Shown here: positions 55,600-64,000 of the stretch, piece by piece
Layout: each line of letters starts with the position of its first letter
Position numbering within the stretch: position 1 is the first letter of the stretch
Notes under the pieces: generated by a model
What the model saw: the letters and a program-made list of their open reading frames with translations, nothing else
Databases searched by the model: none
What the model was told of the DNA's origin: nothing
Made by a program: the position numbers and the translations under genes
NCBI RefSeq assembly: GCF_050624435.1
Contig: NC_134536.1
Span: 130,974,758-131,038,757 of the forward strand
Length of the DNA: 64,000 bases
Direction: 5' to 3'
DNA from: Tenrec ecaudatus
Lineage: Eukaryota; Chordata; Mammalia; Afrosoricida; Tenrecidae

Positions 55600-55905
55600 C
55601 TCTGCTACCCGATGCTTGCCTGGCTGATTCCCCTATTTCATTCAGGCTTTTTCTCGAATGTTCCCGTGGCACAGAGACTTTTCCCAGTCACTCTGTCTAA
55701 AACAGCACGCCTGTCCTCACTACAGTTACCACCTTACTCTGCTTTGTTTTTCTTCGAATCACTTACCATTAGCTTAAATTGTAGTAGTCATTGACTTCTT
55801 CATTGCCACCTGCACCAAAAATGCAGACTGCTTTAATGTTGTATCCCTCATGCCTTAACGAGATGTTCCATAAGTATTTGTTGGATAATTGCATGCATGT
55901 TCTAA
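55600..55905 (+). mobile_element. L2 LINE 3' end
   Basis: 'aggctttttctcgaatgttc', 'cccagtcactctgtctaaaa', 'ttaccaccttactctgcttt' and 'ttccataagtatttgttgga' follow the L2 3' UTR order. Ancient and divergent. Confidence 0.8.
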
Positions 55906-58011
55906 GTTTTGCCCTTGAATGAATTATAATATACTTGGTGAGAGAGAAAAGGCTATCTTAACAGGTAAATAAAACCAAACGGGAGGTGGCCAGTTGTCCA
56001 AGCCTGGTGCGTGGCTCTTGGTCAGCAGAGGATTTAGAGTGAGCATGTTGACATGCGTGGAGGCCTCATAAGGCAGGGGGCACCTGGATCAAGATGTTCA
56101 GCTCAGGCTGTGGCTGCCCTACCCTCCTCCTTGCCCACCTCTAGGATCCTCTGCACCTGAGCTCATCTGAGACTGTGCTTCCCACTTGTACCTGCAGATG
56201 CCTACTCTCTTGGTTCTTCCGGTGCAGGTGCATGCAACCGCTCCTGCTGGGAGAGAGCCCAGCTTCCCAGGACAGCAACCGGCCCACTCCTCGCTCACCT
56301 TGTATGGCTTTCCTTCCTTCTCTAGCCCCTCACATGTCTTTTAGGGTGACCCCTCAGATGCGCCACCAAGCCCTGGTCTTAGGATCTGTCTTCAGGAAGC
56401 CCACACCGAGTGAGGCAGGGTTGGGAGGAAGCACTTTAGTGACTGAGGAGTCACTCATTGGCCCAGGGATCCCTAGGTGATTCTGTCCCGCCAGTAATCT
56501 GGGGACCCTCCTCATGCGGCTGGTGCTATTGCCCATCTGCTCACGAGAGGAGAGGTGAAGAGGGTATTTCCAACCCTGGGTGTGTAGGAGGTAGCTGAGT
56601 GTAGGGAAGAGAAGGGGGTCTGGGAGTCTGGAACTGTGGCTGTGTGTGTGTGTGTGTGTGCAGTCTTGGGCAAGTCTCTCCCCTTTTTTGCACTCTATGC
56701 TTATTCATGTCACTGACCCTGTCTCCCCTCTCATGCCAGGACTCTCTAACAGACTCCTGATTTGCATTTATCTGCCTCCCCACTCCCATCCACTCCGATC
56801 ACCTACTTTTCCTCTGTTCCTGCAGTGTCCACATACTGGGTCCCCTATGGGAGGGGCTGGCTGGAGAAGTGCCCGGGCCTGGCTTTGTCTGGCAAGGAAG
56901 AGTGAGCTTTAATCCATGCAGTGTCCTCTGGAATCCTGGAGAAAACCATTTTCTCTCCGCCCGAAGTGTCATTATTGTTAATAATGACGACATCAATCTA
57001 CCTCATCAGGACCCTCGAGTGCTTAACTAAGAAAAATGCTTTTGTCACTGTTAGTAAATACAAAGTGCACCCACTCTATCAGAGTGACACCCCCAGACAG
57101 GTGGGTCCGCTCTGTCCCCGGGCCCCCACTGCTTGTTTGCAATCCTGCCCATCTCCAACAACACTACTTATTTTTTATTGATGTTTCAGCATTTTGACAA
57201 ATACATTTTTCCATGAAGAGAAACATAATTAACTTAAGTCATTTATATTAATCACAAGGGGGAAAAATCATGCAAAACAGGGGTAATTTTGTACTGAACA
57301 AGGCACATTATCTAATGAATATAGATAATGCTGATTTATGTGTTTATCCAAAAAGAAAGTGTGTATGTGAGGGGGGGCTGGGACCAAACGCCAAACCCCA
57401 CCCCCCAAATGAGCTGGAGAAAACAATCCCCCAAGGTCTGTCTAATGATGCTTTCTGGTTTGGTGATGTCCTGTCTAGAGACTGAAAAATAAAATGACTT
57501 TCTAAGTGTTTACGGCGCTTGAATTGCCCGATAAATGGTTTCCCAGCGTGGGTGTCTCCTGCGTGAATCCCAGGGAAGCGCAGTATTTATTCCTGCAAAC
57601 GTTGGACTGATGAGGCCGGGTCTCCACAGGTGGGGTGGGGTGGACGGCAGCTTTCTCAGGGAAGTCTGGTCTGTCACCCGCAGGGTGTGGTCAGCGGGAG
57701 GCCTGGCTGTAAAAACTCAGATTCCCCAGGTGTGTGGATGACTGGAGGCAGATCCCTGACTGGGGGTGGAAGCAACAATACCCAGTGCATTTGGAGAGCA
57801 CTCTCTAGCCCACAGGCAGTTGGCTGAGGCTCACAGACGCAGAGAAGAAAGGGTCAGGGCAGTGGGGGGAGACCAGAAAGCCTCACAAGAGTGTCACTGT
57901 GTCTCAGCATGTTTCAGCCAGAAGCCCAGACCTGGTGTGAAACTCGCCCCCTCTCTTTCCCATTGAGGACCAGAGAATAACAATGATCGGGATTTATTGA
58001 GCTTTCAGTAT

Positions 58012-58013
<2 letters not shown>
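55906..58013. other. single-copy sequence
   Basis: A (TG)10 lies at 56641-56660. 57180-57360 is A/T-rich and repeat-free ('taacttaagtcatttatatt', 'ttatctaatgaatatagata'), perhaps conserved non-coding. No exon could be supported. Confidence 0.4.

Positions 58014-58046
<33 letters not shown>
58014..58046 (+). repeat. (TG)n microsatellite
   Basis: About 16 uninterrupted TG units. Confidence 0.97.
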
Positions 58047-58049
<3 letters not shown>

Positions 58050-58094
58050 AATCTAGGGGACACAGTTGGTTTTCGGTGTCCTACTAACCTAAAA

Positions 58095-58175
58095 GGGAAC
58101 TCTGATGGTGCAGTGGTTGCGAGTGGTGCTGTAACGCGAGACCAGCAGTTGGCTGAAGGTTCCCAGGGCAAATTA
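58095..58175 (+). mobile_element. AfroSINE head fragment
   Basis: 'ggaactctgatggtgcagtg' and 'gcgagaccagcagttggc' are a degraded head and B-box region. It ends before the body. Confidence 0.65.
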
Positions 58176-58214
58176 GGTTTTCATTAAAAAATTCATACAC
58201 CATTTAATGTCCTT

Positions 58215-58590
58215 AACATATTTTGCCGCCTTCAATTCCTCGTTGCCCCACTGTTGAGGGATAGGAGGACCCTGAGCGAGGAAGTTAAGCTGCAAAAGGT
58301 CACACAGTGCAGCCGGCCCAAGGTCACACACACACAAGTCAAACTCACTGCCATCCAGTCAATGTTGACTCGTGTGACCATAAGGGATGGGTAGAACTTC
58401 CCCTGTGGGTTTCTCAGACTGTAACTCTTTGAGGGGGCAGAAAGCCCATCTTTCTCCTTCAGAGCGGCTGATGGTTTTGAACTGAAAACCATACAGTGAG
58501 CAGCCCAACTCATGACCACTGTGCCACTGGGTTCCCCCAAGGTCACACAGCTAGTAAAACCAAGAGACACGTTTCTAATCTAGACAGTCC
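58215..58590 (-). mobile_element. MIR, antisense, split by a SINE
   Basis: 'gaggaccctgagcgaggaag', 'ttaagctgcaaaaggtcaca' and, after the SINE, 'cacacagctagtaaaaccaa' are consecutive MIR sequence. Confidence 0.85.
58331..58535 (-). mobile_element. AfroSINE in MIR with exact 14-bp duplication
   Basis: Tail at left ('cactgccatccagtcaatgt'), head at right ('gaccactgtgccactggg'). CCCAAGGTCACACA is present at 58317-58330 and 58536-58549, so both ends are defined. The duplicated site is MIR sequence. Confidence 0.95.
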
Positions 58591-58611
58591 CGTAGCCTTG
58601 AGGAATACTGT

Positions 58612-59170
58612 TGGGGAGTCTCCAAGGACAAACCCCCCTGAAACTGAAAACAATTTTTTTCAAAGCTATGTATTTAAATTTTTTAAAACAAATCAACTTT
58701 GTCACCTTCAAAGTACTCCCCGTTACACTGGATACATTTGTCAAATCCGCAATTCTGTTCTTGGAGTCATTTTTCAAACTCCTCTGTTTGGATGGCCGAC
58801 AGCACCTTTCTCGTTTTCTTCGTCACCTCTTCTGTGTCGTCAAATTGCTCTCCTTTCATGTCCCTCTGCCTGCACGGAAACAAAAAGAAGTCGCACGGAG
58901 CGAAGTCAAGTGAGTAAGGAGCGTAGGGTAGGAGAGGCATGCTGCCCCACCCCCTGACCCTAAACTGGCACACTGAGATGGCTGTGTCGTGAGCAGGTGA
59001 ATTGTCGTGGTGGCAAAACCAGTGCCTCTGGCCACAAATCAGGCCTTTTTTGGCCACACACTCTTATGCTACCTTTTCCGAACCTCTAAAGAGAAAGCTT
59101 GATTAACAGTCTCACCTGGTGGGATGAACTCCAAATGTACTATTCCCGTCGCATCCAAAGAATAGATGGG
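58612..59170 (-). mobile_element. mariner remnant, antisense, second copy
   Basis: Related to the copy at 48801. The minus frame carries 'HHDNSPAHDTA' (mariner catalytic HxDNxxxH region) and 'YSLDFAPCDFFLFP', the motif with the third catalytic aspartate. The 3' terminal repeat (near 58612) is degraded and the 5' half is missing. Confidence 0.88.
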
Positions 59171-59319
59171 CATCAGTTTTGGTGGGGTTCCCCCCCGTAT
59201 AATAGAGGGGATTCAAAACAGGTCCAGGATGGACAACAGGGAGTAGAAACAATGCATTGAGGGCCTGGGTTCATGCTCATCACTAACCTGCTACTTGGTC
59301 AGGACCTGGAAACCCACGC

Positions 59320-59497
59320 CAAGTCCCCTGCCAGCAGTTCCATTCTGACTCATCATCTCCCTGGAGGCTTCCCACGGCTAGACATCTTTCTGGAAGCAGA
59401 CTGCCACACCTTTTTCCCACAGAGCTGCTGGTGTGTTCGAACTCCGCCAACTTTTGGGTTAACTGCCGAGCTTTTTAACCACTGTGCCTCCAGGGAT
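59320..59497 (-). mobile_element. AfroSINE, antisense, older subtype
   Basis: 'gcagttccattctgactcat', 'gctggtgtgttcgaactccg', 'aaccactgtgcctccaggga'. Confidence 0.82.
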
Positions 59498-60608
59498 CCT
59501 CAGGCAGGGGCAAGTCACTCCCTCTCCATTTGCTCACCTTTAACTAAAGAGCGCTGGTGTGGAGGGGTCCCCGATGCTCCCCGCTGGCCTGTCTCCTCCT
59601 CTGGGAACCCTGGGGGTTGGGGGGAGAGGGGGGCTGGCTCCTCTGCCTTCACATTCTTACTGCCACCACGCAGCAGTTCCAACCTGGATCCCCATCCTCC
59701 CAGGAGTCCCATCTCATAGCTCATTAAACTGTCACCTCTGTGTCCCCGAGGCAAGCTCATGGTCCTCCGAGTCTCTGTTGAGATGTTTATGGCTGGTGAC
59801 GGCCAAGGGAACAGACCACATAAAACAAAGAGGAGAGAGATCATGCAGAGCTACAGAAAAGTCTCCGAGTCTTGCTCACAAACTCCCCGAGGGTACTCCG
59901 CCCAGGCACCAGGAGTCTCCCTTTCCTCAGCAGGAACGTGGAAAGAGAGGCTCCCGCTGTACCTCAACAGTGGGGCAATTGAAGAGGCGACGTACAATCA
60001 GGACATGCAAATCGTGTGTGAACTGTGCAATGAAACCTGATTTGCTCTGTGAACTCTCAGCCAAGTCACAGTGAGAAGTGACACAGAAAATGTCTCAACT
60101 CACCCCACTTTCGGGAGAGTGGGGGGGAAAGTATAAGTGCCCCTTCAGTGTCAGTAATAATTGTTGTTGTCAATATTCATTAGTGAAAATAGTCCACTTT
60201 CACGCACACTCACCCCACTGAGTGTTAATCAGACATCAAGTTGGGTGGGGGGCAGGTCGGGGGCAGTGGGCCAGGTGCTGGAGGGAGGGTCTCCATGTAG
60301 GTTTCGGGATGGGGGGCCGGGAGGCTCTTGGCTGTTGTGTGGTGCACGTGGGCAGACGCTGTAGCCGCACGTGGCTCGCTCTGAACCCCATCGCCCGCTG
60401 ACCAGGCTGCGATTTGTCTCTTGCCTGGTCCGTGGTATCCTGCAATGTGCCAAAGGGCCATCCATCCTCGGTTGCCTGGACGGCAGAGCCAGGGAACACA
60501 TCTGTCCCTGTCTCCCGTGGCATGGATGACTGGCGTGTCATCTTTGATAAATGTCTGTGCTGGCAAGCTCTGCGCGGCTGTGAGTACTTACAGATGCCGC
60601 AAACTCAC
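59498..60608. other. single-copy sequence
   Basis: Several overlapping frames (59559-60074 on +, 60225-60566 on -) arise from GC-rich sequence. None has a recognised domain. Confidence 0.4.

Positions 60609-60645
<37 letters not shown>
60609..60645 (+). repeat. (CA)n microsatellite
   Basis: About 18 CA units. Confidence 0.97.
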
Positions 60646-60648
<3 letters not shown>

Positions 60649-60890
60649 CTGCTTCACACTCCTGGGAAAACACAAATGAGGGTCAGCGCTGCTGCGGCTG
60701 GAGGCAGATGGGTGGGAGGGCAGAGGGCTGGACTTGGAGTGGGCAGGCCTGTGTTCAGCCTCCCCTGAAACTTAGGGCAAACAATGTTCTCTCCCTGAGC
60801 CCCTGGTTCCTAGACTCGTAAGTGGCGATAAAGTCCTTCAGTGATGTTAGGGGAATCGGGCTCCTGTGCCTTGCACTACAGAGCACTGAA

Positions 60891-61105
60891 GGAGCCCTGG
60901 TGGTATAGTGGTTACCCACTGGGCTGCTAACCACAAGGTTGGCAGTTCGAAACCACCTGCCGCTCTTCAGGAGAAAGATAGGGCTCTCTACTCCGTAAAA
61001 AAAAATTACAGTCTTAGAAACCCACAGGGGACATTCTACACTGTGCTATAGGGTGGCTATGAGTCAGAACCAATTCACTAGCAGTGGGTTTGGTTTGGGT
61101 TTTAA
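60891..61105 (+). mobile_element. AfroSINE, sense, best-preserved copy
   Basis: Head GGAGCCCTGG at 60891, A box TGGTATAGTGG at 60901-60911, B box AGTTCGAAACC at 60944-60954, i.e. an intact polymerase III internal promoter. Body 'caggagaaagatagggctct', A9 run, tail 'ggctatgagtcagaaccaat' and a TTTGG-rich end. Confidence 0.96.
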
Positions 61106-61290
61106 GGGGTCCTGGTGGCACTGTGCAGTAGATGCTGGGCTGCTCACCTCAAACTCTGCATTGGGACATGAGTGAGACTGTCTGCTTCCAAGTCTCAGAA
61201 ACGCTAAGCAGAGAGGGCACTCTGGCAGTGGCTTCGGTTTGGGGTAGAGAATATTAGGTCCTTGGGGGAAGCTTGTTCTCTGTAGCACAG
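61106..61290 (+). mobile_element. AfroSINE, sense, tandem and degraded
   Basis: Starts 'ggggtcctggtggcactgtg' immediately after its neighbour's tail. B-box region deleted to 'ctcacctcaaactctgc'. The tail 'ggcatgagttggatcaacat' lies near 61298. Confidence 0.8.
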
Positions 61291-61339
61291 CGGGCCGGCA
61301 TGAGTTGGATCAACATTATGGCCAAGTGTTCCTGTTTTC

Positions 61340-61475
61340 AGTTGAGCACTTGCTTGGCGTTGGGCATTTTGCGACACCCCCCAATCCCCACAGCAAACCC
61401 ATTTTTCAGACAAGGACACTGAGACTCAGAAGACAACTTGCTTGGAGGCACATAGCAAGTGAGTAGCCAGACTGT
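61340..61475 (-). mobile_element. MIR fragment, antisense
   Basis: 'ttttcagacaaggacactga' and 'ggaggcacatagcaagtgag' are the antisense core. Confidence 0.8.
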
Positions 61476-61916
61476 CTTAGGACACAGGCAGCGTGTACAG
61501 GAGATTAGGGTTCAGGGTTGTGTGGTCCCAAACTTTATCTGTAAAGGACCAGAGTGTGCCTCTGGTAGGCCTGGCGGGCTCTGTGGCTTCCATTCCACCT
61601 GTGTAGCTCAGCTGAAAGTCTGTCAGTATGTACATGGAGGTTGTGGGTGCTAATCCAACTCGATTTACAAAGACCGTCCGCCAGATTGGACTCTGGCTCT
61701 TAGGGCATAGTTCACTGTCCTCTGCTCTAGGCTCTCTCGTCAGAGGGGTGGTTATTAGAGGGGACAGTCAGTCGGTCAGTATTCAGTATGGTTGACATCT
61801 TGGGAGCCAGACTGCTTGTGTTCCAGCCCCAGGAGGCTCACGACCGGCTATTTGACTCTGGGCAAATAACTCAATTGCTTCGTGCCTTACTTTCTCCATC
61901 TGTAAAATGGGGGACA

Positions 61917-62645
61917 TGGATGGCCCCGTGATAGAATTCTGCCCTCCCATGTGGGAGTCTGGGATTCAATACCTGGCCAGCGCACCTTAGGCACGGCCCC
62001 TGCTCATCTGTCAGTGGAGACTTGTATGTTGCGGTGTGAGGCCGAGTTGACTAGTGAAAAAAAACCCCTGACAGTGTAAGAAAGAGCTTTATATCAACAA
62101 GTAATTGCATATCAAAACATCTCAGCCCATAAGTCCGATCCTAATGCATAAATCCCTCTTCAGATTCAAGACCAGAGACCAGTAGGTGCAAAGTCATGTG
62201 GATCCAGTGGTGGTGGAGGCATCACAGGGCTCTCGCAGGTCTCCATGCGGCTCATCAACAGGAAGGTAAAGGCAGAGGAAGAGAGAGTGGTCCACCTCCA
62301 GAGAGCCATTTATCTTGGGGGCACCAACTAATGAAGTCATCAAGCTGTGACCTGATCGACAGGCTAAACTCCACCCATATCTTCTTACAGGCGCCATGTT
62401 GGCACAAAAAAATCTAACGATCACACTTGCTATGATCATAGGCTTCAGGGGAGTTTCCAGCCTAAAGTGGATGAGGAGGAAAGGACTGGCGATCTGTTTC
62501 CAATAATCAGCTGGTGAAAACCTTGTAGATGATCAGGGCCCCATGTGCAGCCCATGAGAGGATGACCAGGACTGGGCAATGTTTCCTTCTGTTGTGCCTG
62601 AGCTCACACGGACTGGGGGGTTGGCTTGGCCACTGTCAACAACAG
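61917..62645 (+). mobile_element. tRNA-Gly-headed SINE, split by an LTR
   Basis: Left half 61917-62034 has the tRNA-Gly-like head ('gtgatagaattctgccctcc', B-box region 'gggattcaatacctggcc'). Right half 62427-62645 has 'gatgaggaggaaaggactgg' and the tail 'tgtttccttctgttgtgcct' ending CAACAACAG. Same family as 3588-3903. Confidence 0.85.
62035..62426 (-). mobile_element. solo LTR, MaLR family, copy 8
   Basis: Degraded start TGTGAGGCCGAGTTGACTAG, then 'taagaaagagctttatatca' and 'tgacctgatcgacaggctaa', ending near GATCACAC. SINE sequence TTGCgg / TTGCta on the two sides suggests a short target duplication. Confidence 0.78.
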
Positions 62646-62907
62646 CCGGGCAAGCGTGGGAATAACAATACTGCCTACCTCACAGAGCTGTTGTGGGAGG
62701 TAAAGGACTGGAAACACTATGTAACGTGTGTCGAGTAGCCCCCAGCACATCGTGGGTGGTGTGTAAGCCTTTCTTAGAATTTCAGGCTGGGGAACATGAT
62801 CGGCCACCCATGGGTGTCTGATGCTCATTTACATGGCAAGTTGGGGAGAGCTTGTGGCTCAGCTTTCCTGGTTCAAGCTTTCTCCCCCCCTTTCTGCTAC
62901 CAGATCC

Positions 62908-63108
62908 TCAAACCCCCAAACTTAACTCCCTGCCATCAAACTGATGTGGACTCACAGTGATCCTGTAGGACAGGGTAGAACTGCCCCTGTGAGTTTTCCC
63001 AAGACAGTAACTGTGGACAGTAACTGGTTCTCCCTCAGAGTGGTCGGTGGTTCCAAACTGCCAACGCTTTGATCATAGCCCAGTGCTTAACCACTACACC
63101 TCCAGACC
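62908..63108 (-). mobile_element. AfroSINE, antisense
   Basis: 'ccctgccatcaaactgatgt', 'gacagggtagaactgcccct', a short duplication 'gacagtaact' in the body, head 'taaccactacacctccagac'. Confidence 0.9.
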
Positions 63109-64000
63109 CCCTGGGGGTAGGGGAGGAGGGGGAGATGTCTACCAGGTCGCTTGCTCAGCCCTCAGTGGCAGTCCTAGCTCTCTAGGATTTCAGGGGTGAA
63201 GGGACCTCTTGATGTAACAGACAGGCAGAAGCTGGGAGAGAGGAAGGGGCAGAGTGGGGAGGTAGCTTCACTCCCCCTGCCCGCCCCGTCAATGCTCTTT
63301 TCCAAAGCCATCATCTTCTCCCGGGCCAGTTTTCGTCTCTGTGTGACCTTCAGGGCATCTTCCTGTGGTCCTTCAGGAAGACTTGCTCCAGCCTGGGTCT
63401 GACAGAGACCAAGGACAGCCTCCTCCCTCACGAAGACACAAGCCTTGACGACCTCTTCATTCATTCTCACCCCAGAACCCAGCTTAGCCTCAGGCCAGGC
63501 ACCCCTCTCCTTGTTGTGTGGTCTGTGGAACCCTCCATGCGGGTGCTTGGAACTCACGTTGCCTTGACAAAGATGGAGGTGGACATTATGTCTAGAATAT
63601 GTGAGTAAATCATCCTCAAATTCAGGGACACTTGAGTATTCTAGTGTCTCTTGTTGTATATTGAGAAAGAAAACACCACTCAGACAGTTGGCCCGTAAAC
63701 TGCTAGAAGTCCCTGCTGAACACAAATAATTTCACAAAACACTGACTGCAGAGGAGGTCTCTCTGGGACCATAATGCAACGTGGCAGGTACGAGGATCCC
63801 TGAAACCACACGAATGTGTGAATCTCCCCTTCCCCTAGCTAACACGAGCAACTCCTCTTTCTGTACCCATGACAACTGAAGTTCTGCTTTATTCCGCTTG
63901 TTTCCTAGGTAAAAACGATTAAGATACCCAGTCATTAAATGCTCTGGCTTCCTGAGAGCATCTGATAGAGAACAACCCTTATTTATTTATGGCCACCCCA
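63109..64000. other. single-copy sequence with a coding-like minus frame
   Basis: Repeat-free 0.9 kb. The minus frame 63174-63725 is open for 183 codons. Its 63280-63425 part gives a charged, helix-like stretch (…QEDALKVTQRRKLAREKMM…) preceded by an acceptor-like 'tctctgtcag'. I do not recognise it. Chance openness is quite possible. Confidence 0.2.

Larger units (their letters stand above)
61795..62770 (+). mobile_element. MIR, split by a SINE that is itself split by an LTR
   Basis: Left MIR 61795-61916 ('gactctgggcaaataactca', 'ctccatctgtaaaatggggg'). Right MIR about 62650-62770 ('ctgcctacctcacagagctg', 'tgtgggaggtaaagg'). The two halves are consecutive in MIR. Confidence 0.85.

Noticed and set aside
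60901..60954. Genuine tRNA gene from the intact A and B boxes
   Set aside because: The head continues into a SINE body and RTE-like tail, and the acceptor stem does not close.

Overview
This is a repeat-dense stretch of eukaryotic, almost certainly placental-mammal, nuclear DNA. No coding gene could be identified. Long open frames fall in repeats or simple sequence, none shows a multi-exon structure I can defend, and there are no operons, ribosome binding sites, CRISPR arrays or functional RNA genes. Two short exon-like segments (36934-37137 on +, about 63280-63425 on -) are flagged at low confidence. The organism is inferred from its repeats. About 38 tRNA-derived SINEs carry the afrotherian (AfroSINE) tail. 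RTE LINEs share that tail. L1 3' UTRs resemble elephant/tenrec L1 as I remember it. Two copies of the horizontally transferred hAT transposon SPIN are present, and among afrotherians SPIN is known from tenrecs. Together these point to a tenrec, most likely the lesser hedgehog tenrec Echinops telfairi. The species call is an inference from remembered repeat families and was not tested by search. Layout: 0.2-3.1 kb is antisense L1 sequence (a 3' UTR part, then ORF1/5' region, a 0.3 kb purine tract and a GC-rich part) split by a solo LTR. 3-19 kb is mostly single-copy sequence with SINEs, LTRs, MIRs, two minisatellites (19-bp and 33-bp units) and SPIN copy 1. 19-24 kb holds L1 3' ends, a 0.83 kb alternating purine-pyrimidine tract, an RTE 3' end and SPIN copy 2. 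24-40 kb has SINEs, an RTE, a CR1/L3 fossil, a U6 snRNA retropseudogene, L1 3' ends and MIRs. 40-54 kb is the densest repeat cluster: MaLR-type LTRs, mariners, five RTE copies (one with a recognisable reverse-transcriptase YADD motif), and L1 nested in L1. 54-64 kb has an LTR inside a tetranucleotide repeat, L2, MIRs, a second RTE-independent mariner copy and a three-deep nest (LTR in SINE in MIR). How the parts relate: SINEs and RTE LINEs share a 3' tail, so RTE probably supplied the enzyme that moved the SINEs. L1 probably moved the U6 copy, which has an A-rich tail and flanking duplication. Eight related solo LTRs of MaLR (MLT1-like) type begin TG and end CA, several with 5-bp target duplications. 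DNA transposons (SPIN, two mariner subfamilies) are a separate cut-and-paste layer. Nesting order gives a relative history: MIR/L2/CR1 oldest, then RTE, SINE and L1, with the MaLR LTRs among the later arrivals. The strongest single observations are the SPIN copy with an 8-bp duplication centred on TCTAGA and the precisely bounded nested insertions.
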